14,227 bases of DNA from Gammaproteobacteria bacterium (GCA_018263405.1 JAANXG010000093.1:1-14227), one strand, 5' to 3'; positions 1 through 7,544 are shown, counted from the stretch's first letter. The notes: a model not told the origin generated them from the letters alone. Translations and numbers: made by a program.

Positions 1-21
1 AAGTGCCGTTTACGGAGCTAA

Positions 22-425
22 GGATGCAATACCTCCCTGTACGCTCTGGCGAAAGCCTCCGTGCTTTCGACAGCCCTGAAAGACAACCCTACCCCCACAT
101 TCTTGCACGGGGTTATTGAGAACTTACCAATTCATTTGTTGGGAGATCCGGATATAGCCAAGACCGTCGGCTTCACCATTCCGTACGCGATTTATTACGC
201 GCAGGCGGTTGTGGGCAAGGATTCCGGGATCGAAACTTTCGAAGACATGAAAGGCAAACGCGTTGCCGCGGCGGTGGGGACGGTTCCGGAGATCGAGTTC
301 CTGAAGTACGCGGAGAAATGGGACACCAAGGACCTGTACCAGGGCTACCAGAGCGAGAACGAAGTATTCCTGGCGGTGGCGCAGGGCAAAGTGGACGCAG
401 GTCTTACCACCAACACCGCGGTTAA
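22..425 (+). pseudogene. ABC transporter family 3 solute-binding protein, internal fragment
   Basis: This open stretch reads as the middle of a periplasmic binding protein for polar amino acids. From about base 150 it shows IAKTVGFTIPYAIYYAQAV, then KDSGIETFEDMKGKRVAAAVGT and GKVDAGLTTNTAVKL (runs at roughly 205-270 and 388-427). These match the second half of the family 3 pattern: an FS-PY segment, a DLKGK-V segment and a G-DA segment. The signal peptide, lipobox and N-terminal lobe are absent. The C-terminus is replaced at about 425 by ATPase sequence in another frame. An in-frame stop lies at 19-21, and the possible GTG start at 61 has no family support. Bases 22-150 do not look like this family and may be another junction. 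I call it a broken gene; the fragment identity is fairly firm and the exact ligand is unknown. Confidence 0.7.
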
Positions 426-710
426 ATTGCACGGGCGCTGGCGATGGAACCCGAATACATGTTGTTCGACGAGGTGACGTCGGCATTGGATCCAGAACTG
501 GTCGGCGAAGTCCTGGACACCCTTCGCCTGCTCAGTGACGAAGGGATGACCATGCTGGTGGTCACCCACGAAATCGGATTTGCAAGAGACGTGTCCGATC
601 GGATCGCCTTTTTCCACGAGGGCAAAATTGAAGAGATCGGGCCCTCCGGCCAAGTATTTGAAAATCCTGAAAGCGAACACACCTGGAAATTTCTGGCGAA
701 CGTGCGTTAG
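426..710 (+). pseudogene. Polar amino acid ABC transporter ATPase, C-terminal fragment
   Basis: These 94 codons encode the end of a polar-amino-acid importer ATPase. Visible are IARALAMEP just after the lost signature motif, the Walker B and D-loop run LFDEVTSALDPE, the H-loop LVVTHEIGFA, and the typical tail with FENP and WKFLANVR. Walker A, the Q-loop and the LSGGQ signature are missing, so it cannot hydrolyse ATP by itself. A TAA at 423-425 lies just before the in-frame homology. An ATG at 444 would give 88 residues, but that is only an internal methionine. The fragment ends 18 bases before the dehydratase gene, so the intact transporter was probably in one operon with it. Loss of the binding protein end, the permease and the ATPase start in one deletion is the simplest reading. 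A chimeric assembly is the alternative. Confidence 0.8.
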
Positions 711-728
711 ATACAAGGAGTTGCCTGA

Positions 729-1832
729 ATGAAAATACGATCCATCACGGTCTATCAGGTTGACCTGCCCCTGAAGGAAGGGCGCTATTCCTGGGCGGAC
801 GGCAAGTATGTGGAAGTATTCGACAGCACCGTCGTCGCCATCGATACCGACGAGGGTGTCAGCGGCGTCGGCGAAGTGTGCCCGCTGGGGCCGTTTTATT
901 TGCCTGCCTTCGGGCCCGGGGCCCGTGCGGGCATCGGAGAACTGGCGCCGCACCTGTTGGGGCAAGATCCGACCCAAATCGCCCGGATCAACACCGTCAT
1001 GGACCAGGCGCTGCTGGGTCATCCTTACGCCAAATCCGCGATAGATATGGCCTGCTGGGACATCCTGGGCCGGGCATTGAACCGCCCGGTCTGTTTACTG
1101 CTGGGCGGACGTTTCGGCGACGCGGTGGCCCTGTATCGGGCCATCAGCCAGCGGCCGGCCGGCGAGATGGCGGACAATGTCGCTCAATACCGGGACGAAG
1201 GGTATGAAAAATTTCAACTCAAGGTGGGCGGGAATGCGAGCGACGACGTCGCCAGAATCCGGGCGGCCTCCGCGGTGCTGCGAAGTGGTGAAACCCTGGT
1301 AGCGGATGCCAACACCGGCTGGCTGGCGCCGGACGCGATCCGGGTTGCGAACGCGGTGTCCGATCTCGACGTGTACATCGAGCAGCCCTGCTTATCGTAC
1401 GAGAAGTGTCTGTCGGTGCGCGACAATACCCAACTGCCGTTTATTCTGGACGAGAATATCGACGGTCTCGACATGCTGCTTCGCGCCTATGGTGACCGGG
1501 CGATGGATGTGATCAACCTGAAGATATCCAAGGTCGGCGGTTTGACCAAGGCGCGGCAGATCAGGGATTTGTGCGTTTCTCTCGGTATTCCGATGACCAT
1601 CGAAGACAGTTGGGGAGGGGACATCGTCACCGCCGCCATTGCCCACATTGCGCACTCGACGCCGGAGCCCTACCGTTTTTCGTCAACGGATTTTAACTCC
1701 TACGGCACGGTGAATATGGCCGATGGTGCGCCGAAACGAACCGAGGGGGTCATGCAGGCCTCGGAAAAACCCGGGCTCGGGGTAACGCCCCGCCTGCCGG
1801 TGCTGGGTGATCCGGTCGCAAAATACGAGTAG
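729..1832 (+). CDS. Enolase-superfamily dehydratase, probably cis-3-hydroxy-L-proline dehydratase
   Basis: This 367-residue protein of the mandelate racemase/muconate lactonizing enzyme group closely resembles, from memory, the cis-3-hydroxy-L-proline dehydratase of Labrenzia aggregata. That enzyme removes water from cis-3-hydroxyproline to give 1-pyrroline-2-carboxylate. The N-terminal capping domain spans about residues 1-125 and the barrel follows. Lys165 (FQLKVGG) and Lys265 (NLKISKVGG) are placed as the two acid-base lysines. Asp193 (VADAN), Glu218 (YIEQP) and Asp241 (LDEN) fit the magnesium ligands. The segments EDSWGGDIV and FNSYGTV also match the subgroup. The start is well set, with AAGGAG nine bases upstream. 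It lies 18 bases after the ATPase remnant and converges on gntR. A 4-hydroxyproline betaine epimerase or another imino-acid role is less likely but cannot be excluded. Confidence 0.82.
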   Translation: MKIRSITVYQVDLPLKEGRYSWADGKYVEVFDSTVVAIDTDEGVSGVGEVCPLGPFYLPAFGPGARAGIGELAPHLLGQDPTQIARINTVMDQALLGHPYAKSAIDMACWDILGRALNRPVCLLLGGRFGDAVALYRAISQRPAGEMADNVAQYRDEGYEKFQLKVGGNASDDVARIRAASAVLRSGETLVADANTGWLAPDAIRVANAVSDLDVYIEQPCLSYEKCLSVRDNTQLPFILDENIDGLDMLLRAYGDRAMDVINLKISKVGGLTKARQIRDLCVSLGIPMTIEDSWGGDIVTAAIAHIAHSTPEPYRFSSTDFNSYGTVNMADGAPKRTEGVMQASEKPGLGVTPRLPVLGDPVAKYE

Positions 1833-1981
1833 CGAAGCCTGTTATAAATCTTTGCGAGGTGTGCCGTCAGATAGGACTCATAGGCGGGTACTGCTTCGAT
1901 TTTTGATATGTGCGTAGCTGATTCTCAGCGTAACCCCAGGGATTCGGCACCACAGAAACCGTTCGGATCTTTTTAGGCCGA
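1833..1981. other. Convergent intergenic gap without a clear terminator
   Basis: This 149-base gap separates the 3' ends of the dehydratase and gntR genes. I see only a 5-bp hairpin (GCTGA, loop TTC, TCAGC) near 1917-1929 with no T run on either strand. No promoter or small gene is evident. Confidence 0.4.
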
Positions 1982-2713
1982 TTACCTCGCCCCGGTCGGC
2001 GTGACGGAAATCTCGGAAGTGTGGCGCCTGGACAAGTACTGAATAAAACGATCGCTGACCTGCATGCTGTGCTCATGCGCAAGCGTTTCTGCCAGGGTCT
2101 CGTCCTGTTTTTCAATGGCCTCGATGATTCCGTAATGTTCTCCCTCCAGTTCCGGCGGCAGGGAGTCGTTCAGGGAGCGGAAGTACAAACGTAGATAGCG
2201 CCGGCCCTCGTCCAGCAACCGGGCGTTGAATTCACTCAGGTATCTGTTTTGGGAAGCATCGCTGATCTCAATGTGGAAATCACGGTTGGATTCGATCATC
2301 AGCAACACGTCGTGGGCATCGACTGCCTGCTCAAAAACGGCCTGCCTCTCCTTGATGTCCGCCAGTTGCGCGGACGAGCGTAATTTGGCAGCCAGTCGCG
2401 TGGTGATTCGTTGGACCAGGTCCAATGCATCGATGTAGGCGGAAAACTCCTCGACATTCAACGGCGCCACAATGGTGCTTTTGTTCGGCAGGGTTTTGAT
2501 CAGCCCCTCGCTGGCGAGCCGGACCATGGCCTCGCGGACCGGTGACCGCGACATATCGAAGTCCCGGCTGATCCGGGTTTCGTCCAGAAGCTCTCCGGGG
2601 TTGATGTTCAGCCGCAGGATGTCTTCGCGCAGGCGCTGGTAAACCCGCGCCGCGCCCTGGCCGCGTTGTCGCTTGGTCTCTAAGGTATCTGCGGTTGAGG
2701 CTGGCTTGCTCAT
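1982..2713 (-). CDS. GntR-family transcriptional regulator, FadR/FCD subgroup
   Basis: This 243-residue cytoplasmic DNA-binding protein has an N-terminal winged helix of about residues 20-95, with VYQRLREDILRL, the helix-turn-helix part SRDFDMSRSPVREAMVRL and ASEGLIKTLPN. A helical FCD ligand-binding domain of about residues 100-230 follows. FCD regulators usually bind short TNGTNNACNA-type palindromes as dimers and let go when an organic-acid effector binds. Here two palindromes lie in the divergent region before the lyase gene, so local repression of the lyase-dehydrogenase genes is the likely job. The ATG is the only reasonable start, because an in-frame TGA lies a few codons upstream. No strong ribosome binding site is visible. 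The effector is probably a hydroxyproline-derived acid, inferred only from the neighbours. Confidence 0.85.
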   Translation of the reverse strand: MSKPASTADTLETKRQRGQGAARVYQRLREDILRLNINPGELLDETRISRDFDMSRSPVREAMVRLASEGLIKTLPNKSTIVAPLNVEEFSAYIDALDLVQRITTRLAAKLRSSAQLADIKERQAVFEQAVDAHDVLLMIESNRDFHIEISDASQNRYLSEFNARLLDEGRRYLRLYFRSLNDSLPPELEGEHYGIIEAIEKQDETLAETLAHEHSMQVSDRFIQYLSRRHTSEISVTPTGAR

Positions 2714-2766
2714 AGGGCGTCAATTGGCTTTCGAGGGGTCTGACAAGAGGCTAGATGCTTCTGTTC

Positions 2767-2782
2767 TTGTCTTTAAAGACAA
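2767..2782. promoter_or_regulatory. Perfect 16-bp palindrome, candidate GntR operator 1
   Basis: TTGTCTTTAAAGACAA is its own reverse complement over all 16 bases and covers the predicted -35 box. Its outer TTGT and ACAA half-sites match those of the neighbouring palindrome with a wider gap, as expected for a dimeric regulator site. Its binding by the adjacent GntR protein is inferred. Confidence 0.55.
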
Positions 2783-2783
2783 T

Positions 2784-2793
2784 TTGTGTACAA
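2784..2793. promoter_or_regulatory. TTGT-N2-ACAA palindrome, candidate GntR operator 2
   Basis: TTGTGTACAA fits the TNGTNNACNA consensus typical of FCD-type GntR regulators and overlaps the predicted -10 box. A protein bound here would block RNA polymerase. It lies one base beyond the larger palindrome at 2767-2782. Confidence 0.6.
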
Positions 2794-2843
2794 TTAGTCG
2801 CCACATTAGCATACGGGAAATCCACCGTCCAGGGGAAGACTCC

Positions 2844-3788
2844 ATGAAATTTGAAGGCATTTATCCACCGGTCATTACGCCCTATAACGAGGACTATTCC
2901 ATCGACTATGCGGGGTTTGAAATCCTGGTCGACCACCTCGTGAATTCCGGCGTACACGGCATCATCGTCGGCGGCACCACCGGCGAATACTACGCTCAGA
3001 GCAAACAGGAGCGGGTCGAACTCATGCGCATCGCCAAGCGGGTGATTGACGGACGTCTGCCCCTGATAGTCGGGGTCGGCGCCATCCGCACCGAGGATTG
3101 CATCGAGTATGGCCGGCTGGCGAAATCCCACGGCGCCGATGCCATTCTGATGAGCGCGCCGTATTACGCGGTACCGACGCAGCTCGAGCTGGCCAATCAC
3201 GCGCTCGCCATCGACCGCGCGGTCAATCTGCCGATCATGTTGTACAACTATCCCGGCCGCACTGGCACCACGATGAGCGCCGAATTCTTCGACCGGGTAG
3301 GGCGTAGCCCCAACTTTGCCGCCGTCAAGGAGTCCACCGGCGACGTCAATCAGCTGCATATGCTGGCCCGCGACTACCCGCATATCACTTTACTGTGCGG
3401 TATGGACGACCAGGCCCTCGAGTTTTTCGCCTGGGGAGCGCGGGGCTGGGTCTGCGCGGGCGGAAACTGCCTGCCGCAGGAACACCTCGCCCTGTATCGG
3501 GCGGTCGCCGTGGAGAACGATATTGAGAAAGGACGGCAAATCATGTCGGCGTTGATGCCCTTCATGCACGCCCTGGAGCAGGGCGGTAAGCTCATCCAGT
3601 TCGTCAAGCATGCCTGCGCCCTCCAGGGACTGCCGGCCGGCACCGTGAGGCGGCCCCTGCGGCCCTTGTTCAAGAGCGAGAAGCGCGAGCTCGAGATGGT
3701 GCTGCGGACCCTCAAACGCACCATGGCCCGGTTGTCCGGCGACGTCCGACCTGAAGAGAAAGACAATGTCGTTGCTATTAACACGTGA
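2844..3788 (+). CDS. DapA-family lyase/deaminase, candidate pyrroline-hydroxycarboxylate deaminase
   Basis: This 314-residue protein is a class I aldolase-type barrel of the dihydrodipicolinate synthase/N-acetylneuraminate lyase family. Visible are the GGTTGE motif (residues 43-48), the catalytic tyrosine Tyr134 in LYNYPGRTG and the Schiff-base lysine Lys162 in AAVKESTGD. The start at 2844 is chosen because MKFEGIYPPVITPY is the family N-terminus and AGGGGAAG lies just upstream. Longer readings from 2673 run through the promoter region. Beside a hydroxyproline-type dehydratase and an aldehyde dehydrogenase, it may act like LhpC, which turns 1-pyrroline-4-hydroxy-2-carboxylate into 2-oxoglutarate semialdehyde and ammonia. 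A 5-dehydro-4-deoxyglucarate dehydratase would also feed the dehydrogenase. True DapA is unlikely from the context. Family sure, substrate uncertain. Confidence 0.82.
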   Translation: MKFEGIYPPVITPYNEDYSIDYAGFEILVDHLVNSGVHGIIVGGTTGEYYAQSKQERVELMRIAKRVIDGRLPLIVGVGAIRTEDCIEYGRLAKSHGADAILMSAPYYAVPTQLELANHALAIDRAVNLPIMLYNYPGRTGTTMSAEFFDRVGRSPNFAAVKESTGDVNQLHMLARDYPHITLLCGMDDQALEFFAWGARGWVCAGGNCLPQEHLALYRAVAVENDIEKGRQIMSALMPFMHALEQGGKLIQFVKHACALQGLPAGTVRRPLRPLFKSEKRELEMVLRTLKRTMARLSGDVRPEEKDNVVAINT

Positions 3789-5292
3789 AGAATACGAATC
3801 GATCTTCAACTCGATAGCGCTCCCTTCGGGGGCGTTCATCGACGGTCGAGCGCGGGCCGCCGTTTCCGGCGAAACGTTCGAGACACTGAATCCGGCCAAT
3901 GGGCAGGTGTTGAACCGCATCGCGTCCTGCGGCCGGGCGGACGTGGACCTGGCGGTGGAGAAGGCCCGCGAGGCCTTCGAGGGCGGACGCTGGTCCCGGC
4001 TGCATCCCACGGACCGGAAGAAAACAATGATCCGCTGGTGCAAGCTGATTCGCCGCAATCAACGGGAGCTGGCGGTGCTGGAGAGCGTGGACAGTGGCAA
4101 GCCGATCCAGGAGGTCGAGAACGCGGATCTGGCCGAAACCCTGCACTGCCTCGAATGGCACGCCGAGACCGCGGACAAGCTCTACGACGAAGTGGCGCCG
4201 GCGGGTGACGACGCCGTGGCGCTGGTGGTGCGGGAGCCGATCGGCGTTGTCGCCTGCGTCCTGCCCTGGAACTTCCCCATGCTGATGATGGCCTGGAAAG
4301 TCGGGCCGGCGCTGGCGGCGGGCAACAGCGTCATTATCAAGCCCGCCGAGCAGACCAGCATGACCGCACTGCGCTTGGCCGAGCTGGCATTCGAAGCGGG
4401 CGTGCCGCGAGGTGTGCTGAACGTGGTGCCCGGATACGGGGAGACCGCCGGTAAAGCGCTCGGCCTGCATCCGAACGTCGACATGGTGTCGTTCACCGGC
4501 TCCACGGACGTGGGTCGGCGATTTCTCGAGTACGCTGCGCACAGCAATCTCAAGAAAGTGGTGCTGGAGTGCGGCGGCAAGAATCCCTGCGTGGTCCTGG
4601 AGGATGCGGACAACCTGGATGTAGTGGCGGAGCATGCCACGCAGGCGGTGTTTTGGAACATGGGGGAGAACTGCTCGTCGAACTCGCGCCTGATCGTGCA
4701 CAAGGACGTCAAGGATGCCCTGCTGGAACGTATCCTCCACCGCATTCGCGACTGGCGGACCGGCGACCCCCTGGACCCGGTCAACCGGCTCGGCGCCATC
4801 GTGTCGCGCGAGCAATACGACCGAATCCTTCGCTACATCGAGCAGGGCAAACGGGAAGGGGCCGATGTGGTGCTCGGCGGCGGCGCAATCGAGAAGAACA
4901 ACGGTTTCTTCATCGAGCCGACGATATTCGACAACGTGCGCCCGGAGATGACGATCGCCCGGGAGGAAATCTTCGGTCCGGTCCTGGTCGTCATCGTGAT
5001 CTCCGGCATCGACGAAGCGGTGAAGATCGCCAACGACACGAGCTATGGCCTGGCGGCCTCCGTATTCACCAGCAACGTGAAGCGGGTGCATCGAATGGCC
5101 CGTGCGATTCGAGCGGGAACCGTGACGGTCAATTGCTACGGGGAAGGGGATATCACCACGCCGTTCGGCGGCTACAAGCAATCCGGGTTCGGCGGGCGGG
5201 ACAATTCTGTGCATGCCCACGATCAGTATACGGAGCTCAAGACCATCTGGCTGGACGTGTCCGACTCGGACATCGAAAGCGGCATCGATTAG
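3766..5292 (+). CDS. NAD(P)-dependent aldehyde dehydrogenase, PuuC-like, candidate 2-oxoglutarate semialdehyde dehydrogenase
   Basis: This full-length 508-residue aldehyde dehydrogenase oxidises an aldehyde to an acid in the cytoplasm. The catalytic Cys303 lies in GENCSSNSR, the general base Glu268 in LECGG, Asn169 in PWNFP and Lys192 in IKPAEQ. The cofactor loop FTGSTDVG spans 243-250, and the C-terminal FGGYKQSGFGG is present. The overall pattern resembles gamma-glutamyl-aminobutyraldehyde dehydrogenase (PuuC). The ATG overlaps the lyase gene by 23 bases, so the two are translationally coupled and share a promoter. In this setting the most sensible substrate is the semialdehyde made by the lyase, giving 2-oxoglutarate for the citric acid cycle; that is inference. 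The stop codon lies inside a long hairpin. Confidence 0.88.
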   Translation: MSLLLTREEYESIFNSIALPSGAFIDGRARAAVSGETFETLNPANGQVLNRIASCGRADVDLAVEKAREAFEGGRWSRLHPTDRKKTMIRWCKLIRRNQRELAVLESVDSGKPIQEVENADLAETLHCLEWHAETADKLYDEVAPAGDDAVALVVREPIGVVACVLPWNFPMLMMAWKVGPALAAGNSVIIKPAEQTSMTALRLAELAFEAGVPRGVLNVVPGYGETAGKALGLHPNVDMVSFTGSTDVGRRFLEYAAHSNLKKVVLECGGKNPCVVLEDADNLDVVAEHATQAVFWNMGENCSSNSRLIVHKDVKDALLERILHRIRDWRTGDPLDPVNRLGAIVSREQYDRILRYIEQGKREGADVVLGGGAIEKNNGFFIEPTIFDNVRPEMTIAREEIFGPVLVVIVISGIDEAVKIANDTSYGLAASVFTSNVKRVHRMARAIRAGTVTVNCYGEGDITTPFGGYKQSGFGGRDNSVHAHDQYTELKTIWLDVSDSDIESGID

Positions 5293-5327
5293 TCTATCAG
5301 GCTGTTGAAGAACAGCCTGATAGACTA
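5290..5327 (+). terminator. Perfect 17-bp hairpin overlapping the dehydrogenase stop codon
   Basis: Arms at 5290-5306 and 5311-5327 are exact reverse complements (TAGTCTATCAGGCTGTT on the left) around the tetraloop GAAG. The TAG stop begins the left arm. No T run follows, so it is a poor classical terminator. It may instead protect the mRNA 3' end, slow transcription, or be a REP-like or transposon-derived palindrome. Confidence 0.6.
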
Positions 5328-5335
5328 GCCGAGTT

Positions 5336-5363
5336 CGGACACGCCCCGGACTTGGCGTGTCCG
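5336..5363. repeat. Second intergenic hairpin, 10-bp stem
   Basis: Arms at 5336-5345 (CGGACACGCC) and 5354-5363 (GGCGTGTCCG) pair perfectly around an eight-base loop. It starts nine bases after the first hairpin and also lacks a T run. Together they may form a bipartite 3' structure for the lyase-dehydrogenase transcript. Confidence 0.5.
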
Positions 5364-5583
5364 TGGCGAAATAGTCCTTATGCCGCGATGGGTGTACAGC
5401 ACCCAATGAGATTGGAGTGTTGCAGACTCGCACCGAAACAGATCAATGCTCCAAAGGCTGTCTTTCACATAGCCGAGAAAGGTGAGCCAGGATGGCCCAT
5501 TACCGTTGGGTGTCGGTCTATCGTATCGGGCCCAAACACGGCGAACGAACTCCTTATCGATACTGACGCCAAACGAAAACTAA
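5364..5583. other. Intergenic stretch with no convincing gene
   Basis: Between the hairpins and the tRNA I find no protein family. A 24-codon ORF runs from ATG 5492 to TGA 5566 on the plus strand (starting MAHYRWVSVY) with GGTGAG nine bases ahead, but I do not recognise it and its length is within chance. A short GGGTG/CACCC hairpin lies near 5390-5404. Longer open frames that read into the tRNA on this strand are artefacts. Confidence 0.4.
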
Positions 5584-5660
<77 letters not shown>

Positions 5661-5670
5661 CGGAAGAAGA

Positions 5671-5676
5671 ATTGTA
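5671..5676 (-). promoter_or_regulatory. Possible -10 box of a tRNA-specific promoter
   Basis: The minus strand reads TACAAT just before the tRNA, which would place a start about ten bases upstream of the mature 5' end. No good -35 lies 16-18 bases upstream, so read-through from rpoD is equally possible. Confidence 0.3.
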
Positions 5677-5707
5677 CAGGGCCGGGGCAGCCGACCCTTT
5701 GGTTGCT

Positions 5708-7504
5708 TTAGCCGCTCTCCAGGAAACTGCGCAGGTGTTCCGAGCGCGAAGGATGGCGCAGCTTGCGCAGTGCCTTGGCTTCTATCTGCCGTATGCGCTC
5801 CCGGGTAACGTCGAACTGTTTGCCGACCTCCTCTAGGGTATGGTCGGTGTTCATGCCGATGCCGAAGCGCATGCGCAATACCTTGGCCTCCCGCGGCGTG
5901 AGCGTCTCCAGGACACCGTCGGTAGAAAAGGTTAAGCCGGTGTTCGTGGCCGCTTCCATAGGCGCAACCACGCCTTTATCCTCAATAAAATCACCAAGGT
6001 GCGAGTCCTCGTCTTCCCCGATAGGCGTTTCCATCGAGATGGGCTCTTTCGCGATTTTGAGAACCTTGCGGATTTTTTCCTCCGGCATATCCATTCGCTC
6101 GGCCAGCTCTTCCGGCAACGCTTCGCGGCCTTTTTCCTGCAGGATCTGGCGCTGGATCCGGTTTAGTTTGTTGATGGTCTCGATCATGTGTACCGGTATA
6201 CGGATCGTACGGGCCTGGTCAGCGATGGAGCGGGTAATGGCCTGACGAATCCACCAGGTGGCATACGTGGAAAACTTGTAGCCCCGGCGGTATTCGAACT
6301 TGTCCACCGCCTTCATCAAGCCGATGTTACCTTCCTGGATAAGATCCAGAAACTGCAGCCCGCGGTTGGTGTACTTCTTCGCGATCGAAATCACCAGGCG
6401 CAGGTTGGCCTCTACCATTTCCTTCTTGGCCCGGCGGGCCTTTGCTTCACCGATGGACATGCGTCGGTTGACGTCTTTCAGCTCCGAGATCACGATCCCG
6501 GCGGCCTGTTCGATGTCCATTAACTTGCGTTGGTTGCTCTGAATCGTATTTTTGTGATCCTTGAGTATGTCGGTGTGCTCTTCGGCTGCAAGCAGCAATT
6601 GCTCATAGAGCCCGGATTCGGTCTCGTTGTGCACGAAGATCTTGATAAACGCCTTGCGTGGCATGCGGGCCTTTCTGACGCAAATCCCCATGATCTGTTT
6701 TTCGGCCGCACGGGCCACCTCGACCAGGTAACGAACCTGGTTCCACAGAAAGTCGACCTGCTTGGGCACGAACTTGATTTCCATCAACTCCGCTGTGATC
6801 TTGGCCTGGACCTTTTTGGCCTTGTCACTGCTAATACCGTGGCGGGTGACCGCTTTTTTTAGAGACTGATTGTGTTTCTTCAGGAGCTTGAACCGGCGCT
6901 GCACTTCGTCTGGATCCGGCCCGGTATCGGGTTCCCGTTCGTCGTTATCGCTGCCGGCCTGCTTCGGGATCGGGATCGGAATGGGGTCGTCCACCGCGTT
7001 CGGGTCGATGAAATCCACCATCAGGTCGTTCAGGCGCATCTCGTTGCTTTCGATCGCCTCGATTGATTCCGTAATGCGAGAGATGGTGATCGGACAGGCC
7101 GTGACCGCTTCCGTGCACTGACGGATGCCTCCTTCTATCCGCTTGGCGAGCTTGATCTCGTCCTTGCGCGTCAGAAGGTCGACGGTGCCCATTTCCCGCA
7201 TGTACATGCGTACGGGATCGGTGGTGCGTCCGAATTCGCTCTCGACAGCGGTGGTCAGGGCGGCTTCCGTGTCTTCTTCGTCGGTGTCGGAGTCTTCATT
7301 AAGCAGCAAAGCATCCGGGTCGGGAGCTTTATCGTAGACCAGGATGCCCATGTCGTTGATCATGTTCACGACATTCTCGATCTGATCGGTGTCGTGCATG
7401 TCCTCCGGCAGGTGGTCGTTGATCTCCCTGTAGGTCAAAAAACCTTGTTCCTTTCCTTTCAGGATAAGCTTTTTGAGTTCGGACTGTTTGGTTTCTTGAT
7501 CCAC
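5708..7504 (-). CDS. rpoD: Primary RNA polymerase sigma factor RpoD (sigma-70)
   Basis: This 598-residue housekeeping sigma factor directs RNA polymerase to -35/-10 promoters. Region 1.1 occupies about residues 4-80, with LTYREINDHLPEDM and an acidic stretch. Region 1.2 (DPVRMYMREMG) is near residue 97, and the gammaproteobacterial non-conserved insert follows. Regions 2.1-2.4 include LRLVISIAKKY, LDLIQEGNIGLMKAVDKF and YATWWIRQAITRSI. Region 3 is present. Region 4.2 has the helix-turn-helix LEEVGKQFDVTRERIRQIE and ends HPSRSEHLRSFL. E. coli RpoD is slightly longer at 613. The start is GTG at 7504, with a weak CAGG upstream; the N-terminus aligns well there. It is the last protein gene of the rpsU-yqeY-dnaG-rpoD series and precedes tRNA-Ile2. 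Confidence 0.98.
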   Translation of the reverse strand: MDQETKQSELKKLILKGKEQGFLTYREINDHLPEDMHDTDQIENVVNMINDMGILVYDKAPDPDALLLNEDSDTDEEDTEAALTTAVESEFGRTTDPVRMYMREMGTVDLLTRKDEIKLAKRIEGGIRQCTEAVTACPITISRITESIEAIESNEMRLNDLMVDFIDPNAVDDPIPIPIPKQAGSDNDEREPDTGPDPDEVQRRFKLLKKHNQSLKKAVTRHGISSDKAKKVQAKITAELMEIKFVPKQVDFLWNQVRYLVEVARAAEKQIMGICVRKARMPRKAFIKIFVHNETESGLYEQLLLAAEEHTDILKDHKNTIQSNQRKLMDIEQAAGIVISELKDVNRRMSIGEAKARRAKKEMVEANLRLVISIAKKYTNRGLQFLDLIQEGNIGLMKAVDKFEYRRGYKFSTYATWWIRQAITRSIADQARTIRIPVHMIETINKLNRIQRQILQEKGREALPEELAERMDMPEEKIRKVLKIAKEPISMETPIGEDEDSHLGDFIEDKGVVAPMEAATNTGLTFSTDGVLETLTPREAKVLRMRFGIGMNTDHTLEEVGKQFDVTRERIRQIEAKALRKLRHPSRSEHLRSFLESG

Positions 7505-7544
7505 TAGCGGTACCTGTCGTCAAATGTTGGAACCGAGCTAATTC

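Larger units (their letters stand above)
2767..2794 (+). promoter_or_regulatory. Predicted sigma-70 promoter for the lyase-dehydrogenase operon
   Basis: A -35-like TTGTCT at 2767-2772 and a -10 TACAAT at 2789-2794 are separated by 16 bases. Transcription would begin near 2801, giving a leader of about 43 bases before the lyase ATG at 2844. Both boxes are embedded in palindromes, which suits a repressed promoter. Confidence 0.55.

Noticed and set aside
345..1022. 225-residue minus-strand frame over the ATPase remnant and dehydratase start
   Set aside because: It is antisense to recognised coding sequence on the plus strand and shows no homology that I can see.
2673..2843. N-terminal extension of the DapA-like protein
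   Set aside because: The extension runs through the predicted promoter and operators. The family N-terminus and ribosome binding site both point to the ATG at 2844.
3778..5433. 551-residue minus-strand open frame
   Set aside because: It is antisense to the intact aldehyde dehydrogenase and has no recognisable family. High GC content keeps the opposite frame open.
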